Assembly (NCBI GenBank): GCA_003993805.1
Contig: RSEF01000002.1
Location: 74,398,273 to 74,462,272, forward strand
Direction of reading: 5' to 3'
Source: Himantopus leucocephalus
Taxonomy: Eukaryota; Chordata; Aves; Charadriiformes; Recurvirostridae
Length of the DNA stretch: 64,000 bases
Shown here: positions 1-11,200 of the stretch, piece by piece
Numbering within the stretch: the stretch's first letter is position 1
How the letters are laid out: every line of letters starts with the position of its first letter
Notes under the pieces: model-generated
Databases searched by the model: none
The model's input: only the letters and a program-made list of their open reading frames with translations
What the model was told of the DNA's origin: nothing
Program-made: the position numbers and the translations under genes

Positions 1-471
1 AAAAAAACCAACCAAAAAACCCAACAAACCAAACTATAGATGCAATGACCTAAACAAGGATCAGGCTGTTCTAAAAGTTATTGAGCATATGTAGCATTAA
101 AAAAAAGAAAATCCTGAAGAAAATTAATGTACTGTAGTTTATTAGAGGGGAAGTATATTGAAAATATCCTGACACACTCAAATGATTCTAAAGAAATGTA
201 TAAGGATTTTAAGTCTTTTTTGTTTTATAGTTACAAAATAGACCGATGCGGCTGCGCCGGTCACACAGTGAAGCGGGGTTGCATGTCTGAGGTTGCTCCT
301 TGTCTTCTCGGGCCATTAAGGCAGGGTGTTCAGCTCCACAGCCTGAGGAAAGCACCACCTCTGTGCAACCGTCTCTGGCCTGTGGTCATGGCGATGGCAG
401 AGATTGTTAGTGCCTGTACATAAACACAGGAGGAGATCAGCATGGGGGGGGATATGCCCCACTGCAGTGAA

Positions 472-1015
472 TCAGTGATCCCTGAACTGGGCAGGGTCAG
501 GCAGAAGCATGCTGCGTGTCCCATGTAAATGCTGCCTTTGCTTGAGGTCCTGGTACCACGCAAGAGCCCTGTCGAATTGCCGGCCAGCACTGTCACATAT
601 AAATGCCTCCAAGGCACAGGCCACATAACGATGTTGGGAATGCTCAGGGAAAAGTGAGACCTGAAAGAGCACGGCTCTGGAGTAAGACACCAGCACAGCC
701 TGTCTATGATGGGGGGGATCCTAAAGGAGGAAACACAGTGAGGCTTTTGGGTTGAGTAAGTCAGACTTGGCAACCATGCACCTTCAAGGAGCTCTGGGCA
801 CCTGTAAGCCACCTTTTCAGGGGGCCCTGGGTTCTTGATGGTGGTGGTGTGATACAAAAGGAGTTTGCCTGGTGTCCTGGCCCAGACAGTCACAGAGTCG
901 TTACTCCCCAGCTGCTCTGAGTTGGGCCGGGTCAGTATGGCCTCCTGGGCAGCACAGAGGGTCAAGATGCAGCAGAAATGGACTTGGGTCCTGATCTTCT
1001 GTTTGACTAATGCAA
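472..1015 (-). other. Unidentified coding-like open blocks, minus strand
   Basis: Read on the minus strand, one frame stays open from about 1050 down to 330, and a second overlapping frame is open from about 705 and stops at 472. Their composition is protein-like rather than low-complexity, with segments such as TVWARTPGKLLLYHTTTIKN and QHRYVACALEAFICDSAG. A tract resembling a splice acceptor (pyrimidine run then TTTAG) lies at about 725-710 on the minus strand, between the two blocks. I do not recognise a family. It could be a lineage-specific gene, a decayed pseudogene, part of an old repeat, or chance. No start codon or full exon chain can be fixed. Confidence 0.2.
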
Positions 1016-1314
1016 GCCATGTCTCCCTGTCACTCCTGTCTCCCTACTGCTGACAAGGCTGACAATGAAACCTCTCTTAAAAGTACTTCAGTCCATGTCC
1101 GTGCTACAAAGAACCCACGTGCTGCTCATACTGCACCCTCACTGCCTCCTGCCCGGCAGTTCCTGACACCCCTGGAGTCCCATCCCACCTCCATACTGCC
1201 TGTTATGGATTCCCCATATGTAAAAGCCACGGACCAGGCTATGTCCAACTGTCCTATAGCCACCACCAAGCCCTGCGGTCTTGCATCAGGCAAATCCATA
1301 TGCTAAACTTTTAC

Positions 1315-1518
1315 CTGGGGTAGCCAGCACGTGCCAGAAGGGTGAACATAACCTTGTTGCCTCTTTATCTGGTTCCAGAAACATCCCTTCATCCTGATGT
1401 ATGAGGANAAGGAACGCACAGTGGGTGTTGCATGCTATATTTGTAAAACCCCGGATCAAATGCCAGCAACTCCCAGCCCTCCAATGCACGTCGACTGATA
1501 TCGCCGCTGCATCAAACT
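1315..1518 (-). other. Possible exon, minus strand, unidentified
   Basis: On the minus strand this block has a good acceptor just upstream (pyrimidine-rich run ending TTTTTCTAG) and a donor just after it (CCCCAG followed by GTAAAA). It is 204 bases with one open frame throughout, entering with two bases of a split codon and leaving with one. The N at 1408 falls inside. I found no neighbouring block whose splice phase clearly matches, so the exon call is weak and no product is proposed. Confidence 0.18.
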
Positions 1519-1977
1519 CTAGAAAAAGAGCTGAGAGAAAACATGCTCTTAATTTTTGGAGAGCACAAGTCTGACAGTTGCTATCCATCTTCGCAACACC
1601 CAGAAGCAAACCGATTTATCCGAATGCTTATCTCTTCTCCTGAAACAAAAAACAACAAACAAACGAGCCCTGGGGATTTTTCTTTTTTTTTTGGTGGGCT
1701 TTTGGTTGGTTGGTTTGTTCAGTTTTTCCCAGAAATGCCCGGCGCTGGACCCACAGGAAGCCACTCACCGGCTTCTAAGGCGCCCCTGTGGCACGTACCG
1801 GGAGGGGGCAGCCGGGGCCGGACTGGGCCCCACAGGGACCCCCAGGCGGCGGCGGCGGCAGTAGCAGCTTCCTTCCCTGTAAAAATCGTTCTCCTCAGCG
1901 CAGCCGAGGCGGGGGGGGGGGTCGGCGGGCCCGGGGGGCGGCAGGAGGCCAGGGCCGGCCCGACCACCGCCGCCGCC

Positions 1978-1991
1978 GTTACCGTAGCAAC
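1978..1991. promoter_or_regulatory. RFX X-box palindrome
   Basis: The sequence GTTACCGTAGCAAC fits the RFX consensus GTNRCC, 0-3 bases, RGYAAC at every defined position with a two-base spacer. It is inside the CpG-rich promoter, about 155 bases upstream of the BLOC1S5 start codon. Chance imperfect matches occur, but a full two-half-site match at this position is a good candidate for RFX binding. Confidence 0.55.
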
Positions 1992-2068
1992 GGCCGCCGA
2001 CGCCGCCGTCGGGGCGCCGAGGCGGCCGGCGCGCGGCGATGACCTCACACCGAGGCACCGGGGCGAGG

Positions 2069-2075
2069 CGGAAGT
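2069..2075 (+). promoter_or_regulatory. ETS/GABP-type site
   Basis: CGGAAGT lies about 72 bases before the BLOC1S5 start codon, in the usual position for an ETS-family element near the start site of a TATA-less CpG-island promoter. The motif is short, so this is suggestive only. Confidence 0.4.
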
Positions 2076-2146
2076 TCGGCGGGCGGGGAAGGGCCGGGCC
2101 GGGCCGGGCCGTGTTGGGCCGCGCCGCCCGCGGGCCGCCGAGCGCC

Positions 2147-2258
2147 ATGAGCGGGGGAGGCCCCGCGTCCCCCGGCCGGAGCGGGGCGGCCCCGCTGCCC
2201 AGCGACAGGAGGCGGGAGGCGCTGGCGGCCGCGTCCCCGATTCAGCCCGTCATTAAGG
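2147..2258 (+). CDS. BLOC1S5: BLOC1S5 coding exon 1
   Basis: Encodes residues 1-37 plus the first base of codon 38. The exon ends at AAGG followed by the donor GTGAGG. The variable N terminus is rich in Gly, Pro, Ala and Arg and begins MSGGG as in mammals. The same frame is open upstream to an ATG at 2039, which would add 36 residues. Confidence 0.92.
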
Positions 2259-5200
2259 GTGAGGAGCGGGACCGGCCCAGCTCGGTACTGGGGCCCGGTG
2301 GGGGCCCGACCCGCTGTGCTCGTTGGAAATACACTGTGTGTTTCTTGAAATAGTCTTTATTTGCTGCGCTCTCAGAGTGCTTTTAAACTTAATGGGCTTT
2401 TTTTTTTTTTTTTTTATGACAGCCAAGCCTATCTCTCACACATGTTTATGTTGTCAATACTCTTGTTCAATAGCAAGTTTCAAGGCTTTGGCCCTGGAAT
2501 ACAAGAAAACGCTAACAGGTTTCCTTTGCAGCCACCTTTCCTCTTGTGTCTCGCTGCAGAAAACTCGCACAGCTTAAGCTGTGAGTCTCTGCTGAGCTGC
2601 AGCCTTTAGTTCTTTTATTTGACATGCTGGGAGAGTTGGGGTTGTTCAGCTTGGAGAAGAGAAGGCTCCTGGGAGGCCTTATTGCGGCCTTACAGTATCT
2701 GAAGGGCGCCTACAGGAGAGCTGGGGAGGGACTTTTTACAAGGACATGTAGTTATAGGATGAGGGGGGATGGCTCTAAACTGGAAGAGGGTAGATTTTGA
2801 TTAGATATTAGGAAGAAATTTTTCACTTTGGGGGTGGTGAGACACTGGAAGAGGTTGTCCAGGGAAGTTGTGGATGCCCCATCCCTGGAAGTGTTCAAGG
2901 CCAGGCTGGATGGGGCTTTGAGCAACCTGGTCTGGTGGGAGGTGTCCCTGCCCATGGCAGGGGGGTTGGAACTAGATGATCTGTAAGGTCCCTTCCATGC
3001 TAAACCATGCTATGATTTTTGCTCTTTTACCAGCATGAACAGTCAGATGCAGAAGCTGTACTTGAGGAGGAGCAGGATTGAGACAGGGTGCTGAGAGATG
3101 GAGGAGAATGTTCACCTTCACAGAAAGGTGTCTGTGGCACCCTGAATATTGATTCTTTGCATTTTACCGAAGTTGGTGGTTTGCTGAATAGATAGGATAA
3201 CCTACAAATGTTATTCTGGTGCTCCTTTGGTTTTGTATGTATTTGGTGGGCTGTCGTGCCTCTTGCATTGAAGTGTGGTATGCTACCATGTGTTGTGTAG
3301 CCTAGTATGGAGTGTGAGAGAAAAACTAAAAATCTGACTTTCCTTAATCTTCTAGATGTTGGGGAAGTCTATTCAAGGCTGCTGGATCACAGACCAGTAA
3401 TTCAGGGAGAAATACGTTACTTTGTTAAAGAATTTGAAGTAAGTATTTGTATATTATTGGGTGCTGTAACCTTCAGTCTGAGACTTTAAACAGTTTTAGC
3501 GTCTTTTTAGAGATTCTAATATGTATGTAATTTTCTTCAGAAAGACTTGACATATATTTCTCGTCCAAAATAACTAACAGACCTATAGTATATGTCTGCA
3601 TCTTTACTAAACAAGGCAGTAGTTTTTATTTATTTAAAACGTTTTGAAAGGGGCATAAATATTTTTCCCGCAAAAGACTGGCAGGAATATTGATGTAGGT
3701 GAATGATGTAGTCTTAACATCTTAGAGACGTCTATTTGGTTCAAGGAAAACATTGTTGGCTGACCTAGGTTTACACCTGATTAAGAAACTGCTTTGTGCC
3801 TCAGCTGGGTTCAGCTAGCAGAGCTGTAATTTAATTTTTCTTTAATTTTTGTTCCATGAAAGAAAGTAATATTTCTGGAAGAGAAGAGAAACACTTTAGG
3901 CAAAGTGAGAAAATCATTAAAAATTGAATTAATGTTATTTAACTGGCTGCAAATAAGGCTAAAGTGTAAAAGTACTTATGCAGAACTTTGCTTGAAAAGT
4001 GTAACACAGGTTCCACAAGATGGCAGCAGAAGTTTAGAAAAGTAGAATCTTGTGTCAACAAAAGGCTATTTCTGAGCAGATTTTAGTTCTTAAAGATGGC
4101 GGGATTTAAAAATCTTAAAAGTAGTCCTGAAAAAAAATATAGTTATAGCTCAAACTTCTAGTGCGTAGAGCTTTTTTATAAAAAAAAAAGACATTAAAAT
4201 GTCCTTCTTCTGCCCTGACATTATAGCTAGTATTTCAGCCAGGTCTAATGTGTCTCTATACTGGTTTAGCAAAATGAGTATGTGAACTGAACTCTGATAA
4301 GATTTGTATTGTATGGGCTTTAGAGTCACAAGGAATTACTTCTTTTCTTTGCCTTCCCTAAGTTATGGGATACAGTAAATAGTGATACATGGCTTTTCAG
4401 AGGAAGGGAAATTTTAAACTCAATTACAAAATTATCACTCATATCTTTATAATTCATCTATTTCTTTCATTGCACCCAAACCCTTGTTCTATTTCTTAGA
4501 CAAATTTCATCTATTCTTAGATCTTTTTTTGAAATTTAATTTCTGGTTTATACTTCTATGGGGAAAATAGCAAAGCAGGGGATTATTTACATTTTAGCAA
4601 CTTAGAATTTCTTCCAAAAATTACACATTTCTAACTTTGAGTTATCAGATACTTTTTGGTTGTAGTAGGACATAAGTTGCTTCTTTCAATGATAAGCATC
4701 TACTGTGTAAAGAATGTAGATTTGCATTCAGGAAGTCTGGAACCTGTTTAATTAAGTGACTTTACTTGTCTGTGCCTCTGTTTCTGAAGTTTTAAAATGG
4801 TGGTCCAGTTGCCCACTTCATGTGATGCAATATTTTTCCATTATATAGAATTGGTTTATGATTAGCAACTTTCAGTACAGGAATGCTTGTGTGCAACTCT
4901 GCTCATAACTCATGGAGCAGGGCGGGGGGGAGCAGGCTGGAGCAAATTTCAGAATCCTTTTCATTGTGTAAAGGAAGGTGCAGGTGAAATTCAGAGTGGG
5001 AGAAGTGCTGTAGTTTTGGAAAAATAGATATTTTTTTAAAAAACTTTTTTAAAAAATAATAAAGCAAGAGCTTGTTCTTGTTGTAATTAAGCATGATCAG
5101 CAGTGAGCCAGAAAAAGGGCTGCCTCTTTAGTTAGCTGTGTTACGTTATTTTTTAGTCTTGACTTCATTGCTTTACTTCAGTAAAAACAATCTTACTTGC

Positions 5201-8200
5201 ATTGTTTTAACCTCATACCGTGCTAAGTCTGGAAGGTCAGATATCAAGCAAGCAAAATCACTGCTATGTTATTTCTCTGTAACAGTTGAGTTATAAAAAT
5301 CCAATGCTTTCAAGCTCTGGTTCTCTCTGTTGTTTTTGATACGCTGTAAATTATCTATACAAAACAACATGTTTTTCCACACAATGTTTTCATTAGTAAA
5401 TACTAACTTTTCTCACAAGATCCAGAAGTGTCATTCAAAGTATTCCTGTGTTCTAGTGTGGAGAATGGAGCATTACTCTTTTTTCACATAACTAGTTTTA
5501 TCAATTGTGCTAAATAAGTAGAGCAACACTTTAATAGACAATGGTATAATCTGTGAGATAAAGCTATTACTTTATCAACTGGGAAACCATCTTATTTTGG
5601 AAAGTAGAATTCCTTGTTAGCCACTTATTTTCTTTCAATTCTTCTGGCAGGAAAAACGTGGCCTTCGAGAACTACGAGTACTTGAAAATCTAAAGAACAC
5701 AATCTTTGAAACAAATGAACAAGTTCTTCCTAAGTGTGAGCAGGCAATGCATGACAATTTGAATGAAGCACTCAAGAGATGTAAGCATGTTGCTTCTTAT
5801 TTCCCTTGTTGCATCATTTTGAGGAATAATTCAAATGGTTTGGATTCAGAATATGATCTGTGGAAAAATTACCATCCTTGGATAAATTTTCTACCAATTC
5901 TGTGCTTTGTTCTCATTTCTGTGAAATTTTAAAAGTGAAACAACAGGGACGTTTTTTGATATTTATTGGTCCAGCCAGCACAGCTCTTGCTGAGGTTATA
6001 TCAAAGCTTTTTGCTGATTTAAGTAGAAGCTATTTCAGCTCAGTCTTTTGCTACTCACTTAGAAACGGGACATTGCTCTGTGTTGGTTAAAGCCATGGAC
6101 AAAATTGTCAGTTTTCTCGTTTGTTGCAAGCATGCTGCAGTGTGACCTTCAAGTTTCTTAATTTTCCCACAGGAAAGCATAATACTGCCCCCCAAGATTT
6201 AAAACAAAACTTGCTGCTGTATAGCTATGAAACGTGCTATTATTATCTTTAGTCACAAATAGGCTAGTAGTAATAACTGTTGTATGCTAATCCTAGTTTC
6301 ATTGTTATAACAATCTAATATATTTTTTATTGCTCAGATTTTAAAAGAAAGTTTAAAATTCGTTGTGCTAATTTTTCAGTATCTTTTTTTTTCTTAATCA
6401 TTCACCAGGATAGCTTCTCAAAAAGATATTTCAAGGGAGTGTGGCTATATAGCTTTAGCTGCCAAATTTATGCAGTTGAAACATGCCAGTGTGAGTTTTG
6501 TTATATTTTATGTATAGCATGTTGTATAAGCATTTAATTTCATTTAACTTATTTATATGGCATCTGGCAGAATAACAAATGGAAGGTGATGCTATACACG
6601 TAAAACAATGGCAGGCAAATATTTGAAACTTTAAATTTAATCGTGCAAATACGGCATATGTTCTAATACCTTCTAAGTGGAGTTAAGGATATTACTCCCT
6701 GTCTTTCTATTGGTCAGCTGTGCAATACATCATTACTAGTAGAATCACAGAATGGTCAAGGTGGGAAGGGACCTCTGGAGGTCATTTTGTCTGAGCTCCC
6801 TGCTCGAGCAGTGGCAACTAGAGCCAGTTGCCCAGGGTTGTGTCCAGTTGGGTTTTGAGTATTTCTACAGATGGAGACTCCACAGGCTCTCTGGGCAACC
6901 AATGCCAGTGTTTGACCGCTCTCACTGGAAGTGTTTTCTTGTGTCCAGATGGAATCTCATGTGTTTCAGTTTGTGCCCACTGCCTCTTGTCCCATTAGTG
7001 AGCACTACAGAGAAGAGTCTGGCTCCCTCATCTACATTCCCTTCAGTCAGTTATTTATTCACATTGATGAGATCTCCCCTGGGCCGCCTTTTCTTTAGGC
7101 TGAATGGTCTGAGCTCTCTCAGGCTCTCCTTGTATGAAAGGTACTCCAGTCCCTTAATTGTCTTTGTGGGCATATGCCGGACTTGCTCCAGTAAGTCCAT
7201 TTCTCTCATTTACTGGGGAGCCCAGAAGTGGACACAGACACGCCACCGCAGGTGTGGCCTCACCAGCACTGAGCAGAGAGGAGGTATCACCTCCCTTGAC
7301 CTGTTGGCAATGCTTTTCCTAATGCAGTCCAGGATGCTGTTTGCTACCTTTTTTAGCTGCAAGGCTGTGTTGTTGATCTTCAGTGTGTATTGCTGCCCCA
7401 GATGCAGGATTTGTCATTTGCCCGTGTTGAACTTCATAAGATTCCTCTCAGCCTGATTCTCCAGTTGCTCAAGGTCCCTCTGAATGGGAGCACAACCATA
7501 TAATCTGTCAGGCACTCCTCCTGATTTTGTATCATCTGCAAACTTGCTGAGGGTGCACTCTGCTCCAGCATCTGGGTCACTGATGAAGATGTTGAACGGT
7601 ATTGGCCGCAGTGCTGACCCTGGGGTAAACCACTAGTGACTTGCCTCCAGCTTGACTTTGTGCTGCTGATCACAGACTCTAGGCTTGGCTGTTCAGCCAG
7701 TTTTCAATCCACCTCACTAACCCATATTTCGTTAGCTTGTCTATGTTACGGGAGACAGCATCAAAAGCCTTACTGAAGCTGAGGTAAACAGCATTGCGCA
7801 CTTTCCCCTCATCTGCCAATCTAGTTGCTGCATTGTAGAAGACTGTCAAGTCAGTCTTCTAAAGGATGATTTCCCATTTGTAAATTCATGCCGACTACTC
7901 CCTGTCACCACCTTCTCCTTCATATGTTTGGAAATGCTTCCAGGAGGATTTTTTTCCATCACCTTTCCCAGGATTGAGGTGCGCTGACTGGCCAGTAGTT
8001 CTCCAGATCTTCCTTCTTGCCTTTTGTGAAGGTAGGAACCTTTGCCAGTCGCAGTGACCTTTCAAAGAGAGAGAGTGGCCTCGCAGTGACATCAGCCAGC
8101 TCCCTCAGCACTCGTGGACGCAATCTGTCAGGACCCACGGACTTAGGTATTTCCGGTTTAAGTGCTCCCTAACCTAGTCCTCCTTCACCAAGGGTGTCTT

Positions 8201-11200
8201 CTTTGCTCCAGGCTTTCCCTCTGCTCTCAGGGGTCTGGGATTCCTAAAGGCTGGTCTTTATGGTAAAGACTAAGGCAAAGAAGGCATTGAGTACCTTGGC
8301 CTTTTCCATGTTGTCACCAGCTCCCCTGCCCCATTCAGCAGAGGGCCTGCATTTCCCTAGTTTTCCTTTTGCTGTTTACGTACTTGTAGACTCCTTTCTT
8401 GTTGCTCTTTGCATCCCTTGCCAGATTCAGCTCCAGATCAACCTTGACTCTTCCAACACTCTCTCTGCACAATTGGACGGCAACTCTGTATTCCTCCTGG
8501 GTCACCTGCCCCTTCTTCCACCTCATAGACACTTCCTTTTTAAGTCTGAATTCACTTAGGACCTCCTTGCTCATCCATGTGGGCCTCCTGCCACCTACTT
8601 GTTGGGATGGACCTTTCTTGAGCTTGGAGGAGGTGATCCTTGAAAAGCATGCTACGTCCCTTCTGTTACCATCATCCCAGACCCTTGGTTTGCCTACCCT
8701 ATCCCCAACTTCCTTACTCTATTTCTTTGAGGAATCACTCCCTCGCCTGTCATTTCTAGTTTAAAGCTCTCCCTACCAGGTTGGCCATCCTGTTTACAAA
8801 GGTACTTTTGCCCTGTTTGATCAGGTGGATCCTATCTCTTCCAAGCAGCTGTTGATGCTCAGAATGGGTCTCATGGTTGTATAAGCTGAAACCCTGCTGC
8901 CAACACCAACTGTGCAACCATGTGTTAACCCCCAAAACCCATGGAGTCCCCCTCACCAGGAAGATTGAGGAGAACATTACGCAGACCCCCATGCCTTTGA
9001 CCACTGTCCCCAGATCCCTGTAGTCATTCCTGATGTTTCTTAGGTCACCCCTGCAGTACCACTGGTGTCTACATGGAAGACCCGTAGCAGTAATAGTCCG
9101 AGCCTCAGTAGCTTCTCTACAACATCCCAAATGTGAGCTTCTGGCAAGTGACAAACCTCCCTAGATGACAAAACATGTTGACAGGTGGGGAGCCTCTGTC
9201 CCCTGCTATAGGGAGTCTGCTACAACTATGACTTGCCACTGTCTTCTGATGGTCATCAGTGACTCAGGCTCAGCCACCAGATGCTCCAATTCATGGTGCT
9301 CCCAGCTCCTCATCAGCTATGTGGACAGTGAACCTGTTCTGTAACTGGAAGTCCTCAGGGGGGCAGGCTCCTGGTATGAGAAGTCGCCAGCTTTGAGGTG
9401 ATGATAAATAAGTAAGGTATTTCTCAATACTAGGATGGGAGTGGGAGAAATGACTGCTTTGGGGAAATTAGTTTATTTAATTCTGCATTAATTAAGTGTT
9501 AAATAAGTTAGGAAAAAAAAAAACCTGCATAGGAATACAGTTCCTATTTCCATTGAGAAGCTTTCCAAGGCTTAATCTCATGAGAGAAGAAGCTGTCTCC
9601 AGCATAAAGATGTTCTCCGTGTAGATTGTTTATACTAAATCACTTTTTACATTTGATGGGGAAAAAATAAGAAAAAAAAAAAACGCAAAACCCCAAAACC
9701 TAAACTATAGAGCTTGGTCACCTGTTTCTACTTACTGACTTCAGGGGTTTTTTGATGTTTTCTGAGGTGCTGAGTCATGCACTCTAGCTCATCAGCAACA
9801 CTAAGGAGTATGGGCACAAGAGGACCAAGCTGCCTTCTTATTTTTTGGCTTCTAGAACGCACAAGGGTTGAACTCGGTGCTGTGCCTCCCATACAGTTAT
9901 CAATGTAAAGCATTTTCTGCAACTACTGACAAGTCTTTCTCGGGCAGAGTCAAGTAACATAGTGGAATATAATCTTTGACTTGCAAAAGCCTCATGTCTT
10001 TTAAATCCCTTTCAGGTGAGTTTCTTTGATTTAGAACAGCCAACTGATCCACTGCAATTTGTTATTTCAGTGCAAGCTGCCAATGATATGATCCATAGAC
10101 TCCAAGAGAGGGAGCACGAAGAGAGGAAGGTAAAGGATGGATGGATAGATTTTTATAATGTGATCTAAGTAAGAGTCTTGTGCTTCAACAGCAAGTTTAT
10201 CTGCCTTCAGTAGAGCAAAACATAAAAGCATAGTTTTCTGTACTTTATATACTTGCAGTAAAACTTCTTTTGGGTTGATTTCTGCACTTATAAAACACAT
10301 GCTGCAGCAGCGTATGTGTTTTTGAGTGCAAAGTTAGTGGATCACGAGCTCTTCCTACAGTCTCCTGATGTATGGAAACTTTTTTTTTATTATTATTTCG
10401 TTTGTTTTATTTTCCCTCCTAGCTCAGACTATAATATTTGTCACATACAGGGAAAGTTTAAATATAAAAAAATTATTTTCTGTGGAACAAAAAACACCTA
10501 CTAACCTACCAAAATGGAAATGTAAATCTTTCCTAGTTAGCTGAGAACTTTGACTGTATTATATATATTGCTTGTTGAAAAGGAAGTGTGTTTTTCACTA
10601 GTGGATGGGTTATTTAATGAAGGGCTATATTGTAGGAACATGCGAATCATTGGAATCTTTTCAGTTGGCTACACTTTGCTCATTTGAAATACATGTGCTC
10701 TGAATCTAAAATTTGGAAAATTATACAAGAAATTAGTTTCATGTTTTCCCATTATTCCTTCATGATTGTGTTCCTGTGTTATCTTTTTACTTGCAAAATA
10801 TTATTTATAATCATTTAGTTCAGAAAAACTGAAGATGTTTCTGTGGCCGTCATGCAGAACAGGCTGTGCATTGATTTATGTAAGCTGATAGTCATGTTTT
10901 TCTTTCCTTTTTGTAATCGATGAAGATGGGCAGTCCAGTTGCAGTTGAATACTGGTACTGTGTGAATAGCACACTGCTGAACCCTGACAAAGTTTGCTTG
11001 TGTCTAACACTAGAGTAGATATTGGTAGAGAAGTCAGTAGGAAATTCTTACAGTTCTGCTACTGTTTGTTTGAAGTAAAACGTCAATGAAAAATTTGTAA
11101 CTTTTAAAATGAACACTTAATAAGAATGGTAACTGTTCTTTTTTTTTTTTTAAATATTAGCTGTATGTTTCCACTCAACTTCTTTTATATGCAGTGGAGC

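Larger units (their letters stand above)
1..1700. other. Upstream intergenic sequence
   Basis: The first 240 bases are AT-rich and begin with an A/C-rich low-complexity run. From about 240 to 1540 the composition becomes more balanced and several open frames appear on the minus strand; these are listed separately. A single N lies at 1408 with no flanking duplication that I can see. In mammals the gene upstream of BLOC1S5 is EEF1E1 on the same strand, but I recognise no EEF1E1 exon here. Confidence 0.6.
1765..2300 (+). promoter_or_regulatory. BLOC1S5: CpG-rich promoter and 5' UTR of BLOC1S5
   Basis: GC content and CpG density rise abruptly around 1740 and fall again after 2320, spanning the first coding exon. 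There is no TATA box in the right place. GC boxes, CGG-repeat tracts, an X-box and an ETS site are present, which is typical of a broad CpG-island promoter of a housekeeping gene. The transcription start cannot be fixed from sequence; it probably lies between about 1990 and 2110. Confidence 0.75.
6740..9400 (-). mobile_element. CR1 LINE, antisense, internally deleted
   Basis: A 2.7 kb CR1 lies in BLOC1S5 intron 3, opposite to the gene. Its 3' end is at 6740-6790 (GAATCACAGAATGG then GGGAAGGGACC, the complement of the CR1 tail). Going toward its 5' end one meets degenerate reverse transcriptase, the pre-RT linker, and then a segment of the first open frame with esterase-like features, ending about 9400. 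The stretch expected between linker and first frame, the endonuclease domain of roughly 700 bases, is absent. Frames are broken by stops and shifts, so the copy is inactive. Confidence 0.85.

Noticed and set aside
1543..2256. Long plus-strand open frame of 237 codons across the BLOC1S5 promoter
   Set aside because: It is in a different frame from BLOC1S5 and rich in Ala, Arg, Gly and Pro. It is a product of GC-rich sequence with few stops.
6752..7456. Plus-strand open frame of 234 codons in BLOC1S5 intron 3
   Set aside because: It is the antisense of the CR1 element at 6740-9400, which explains the open frame.
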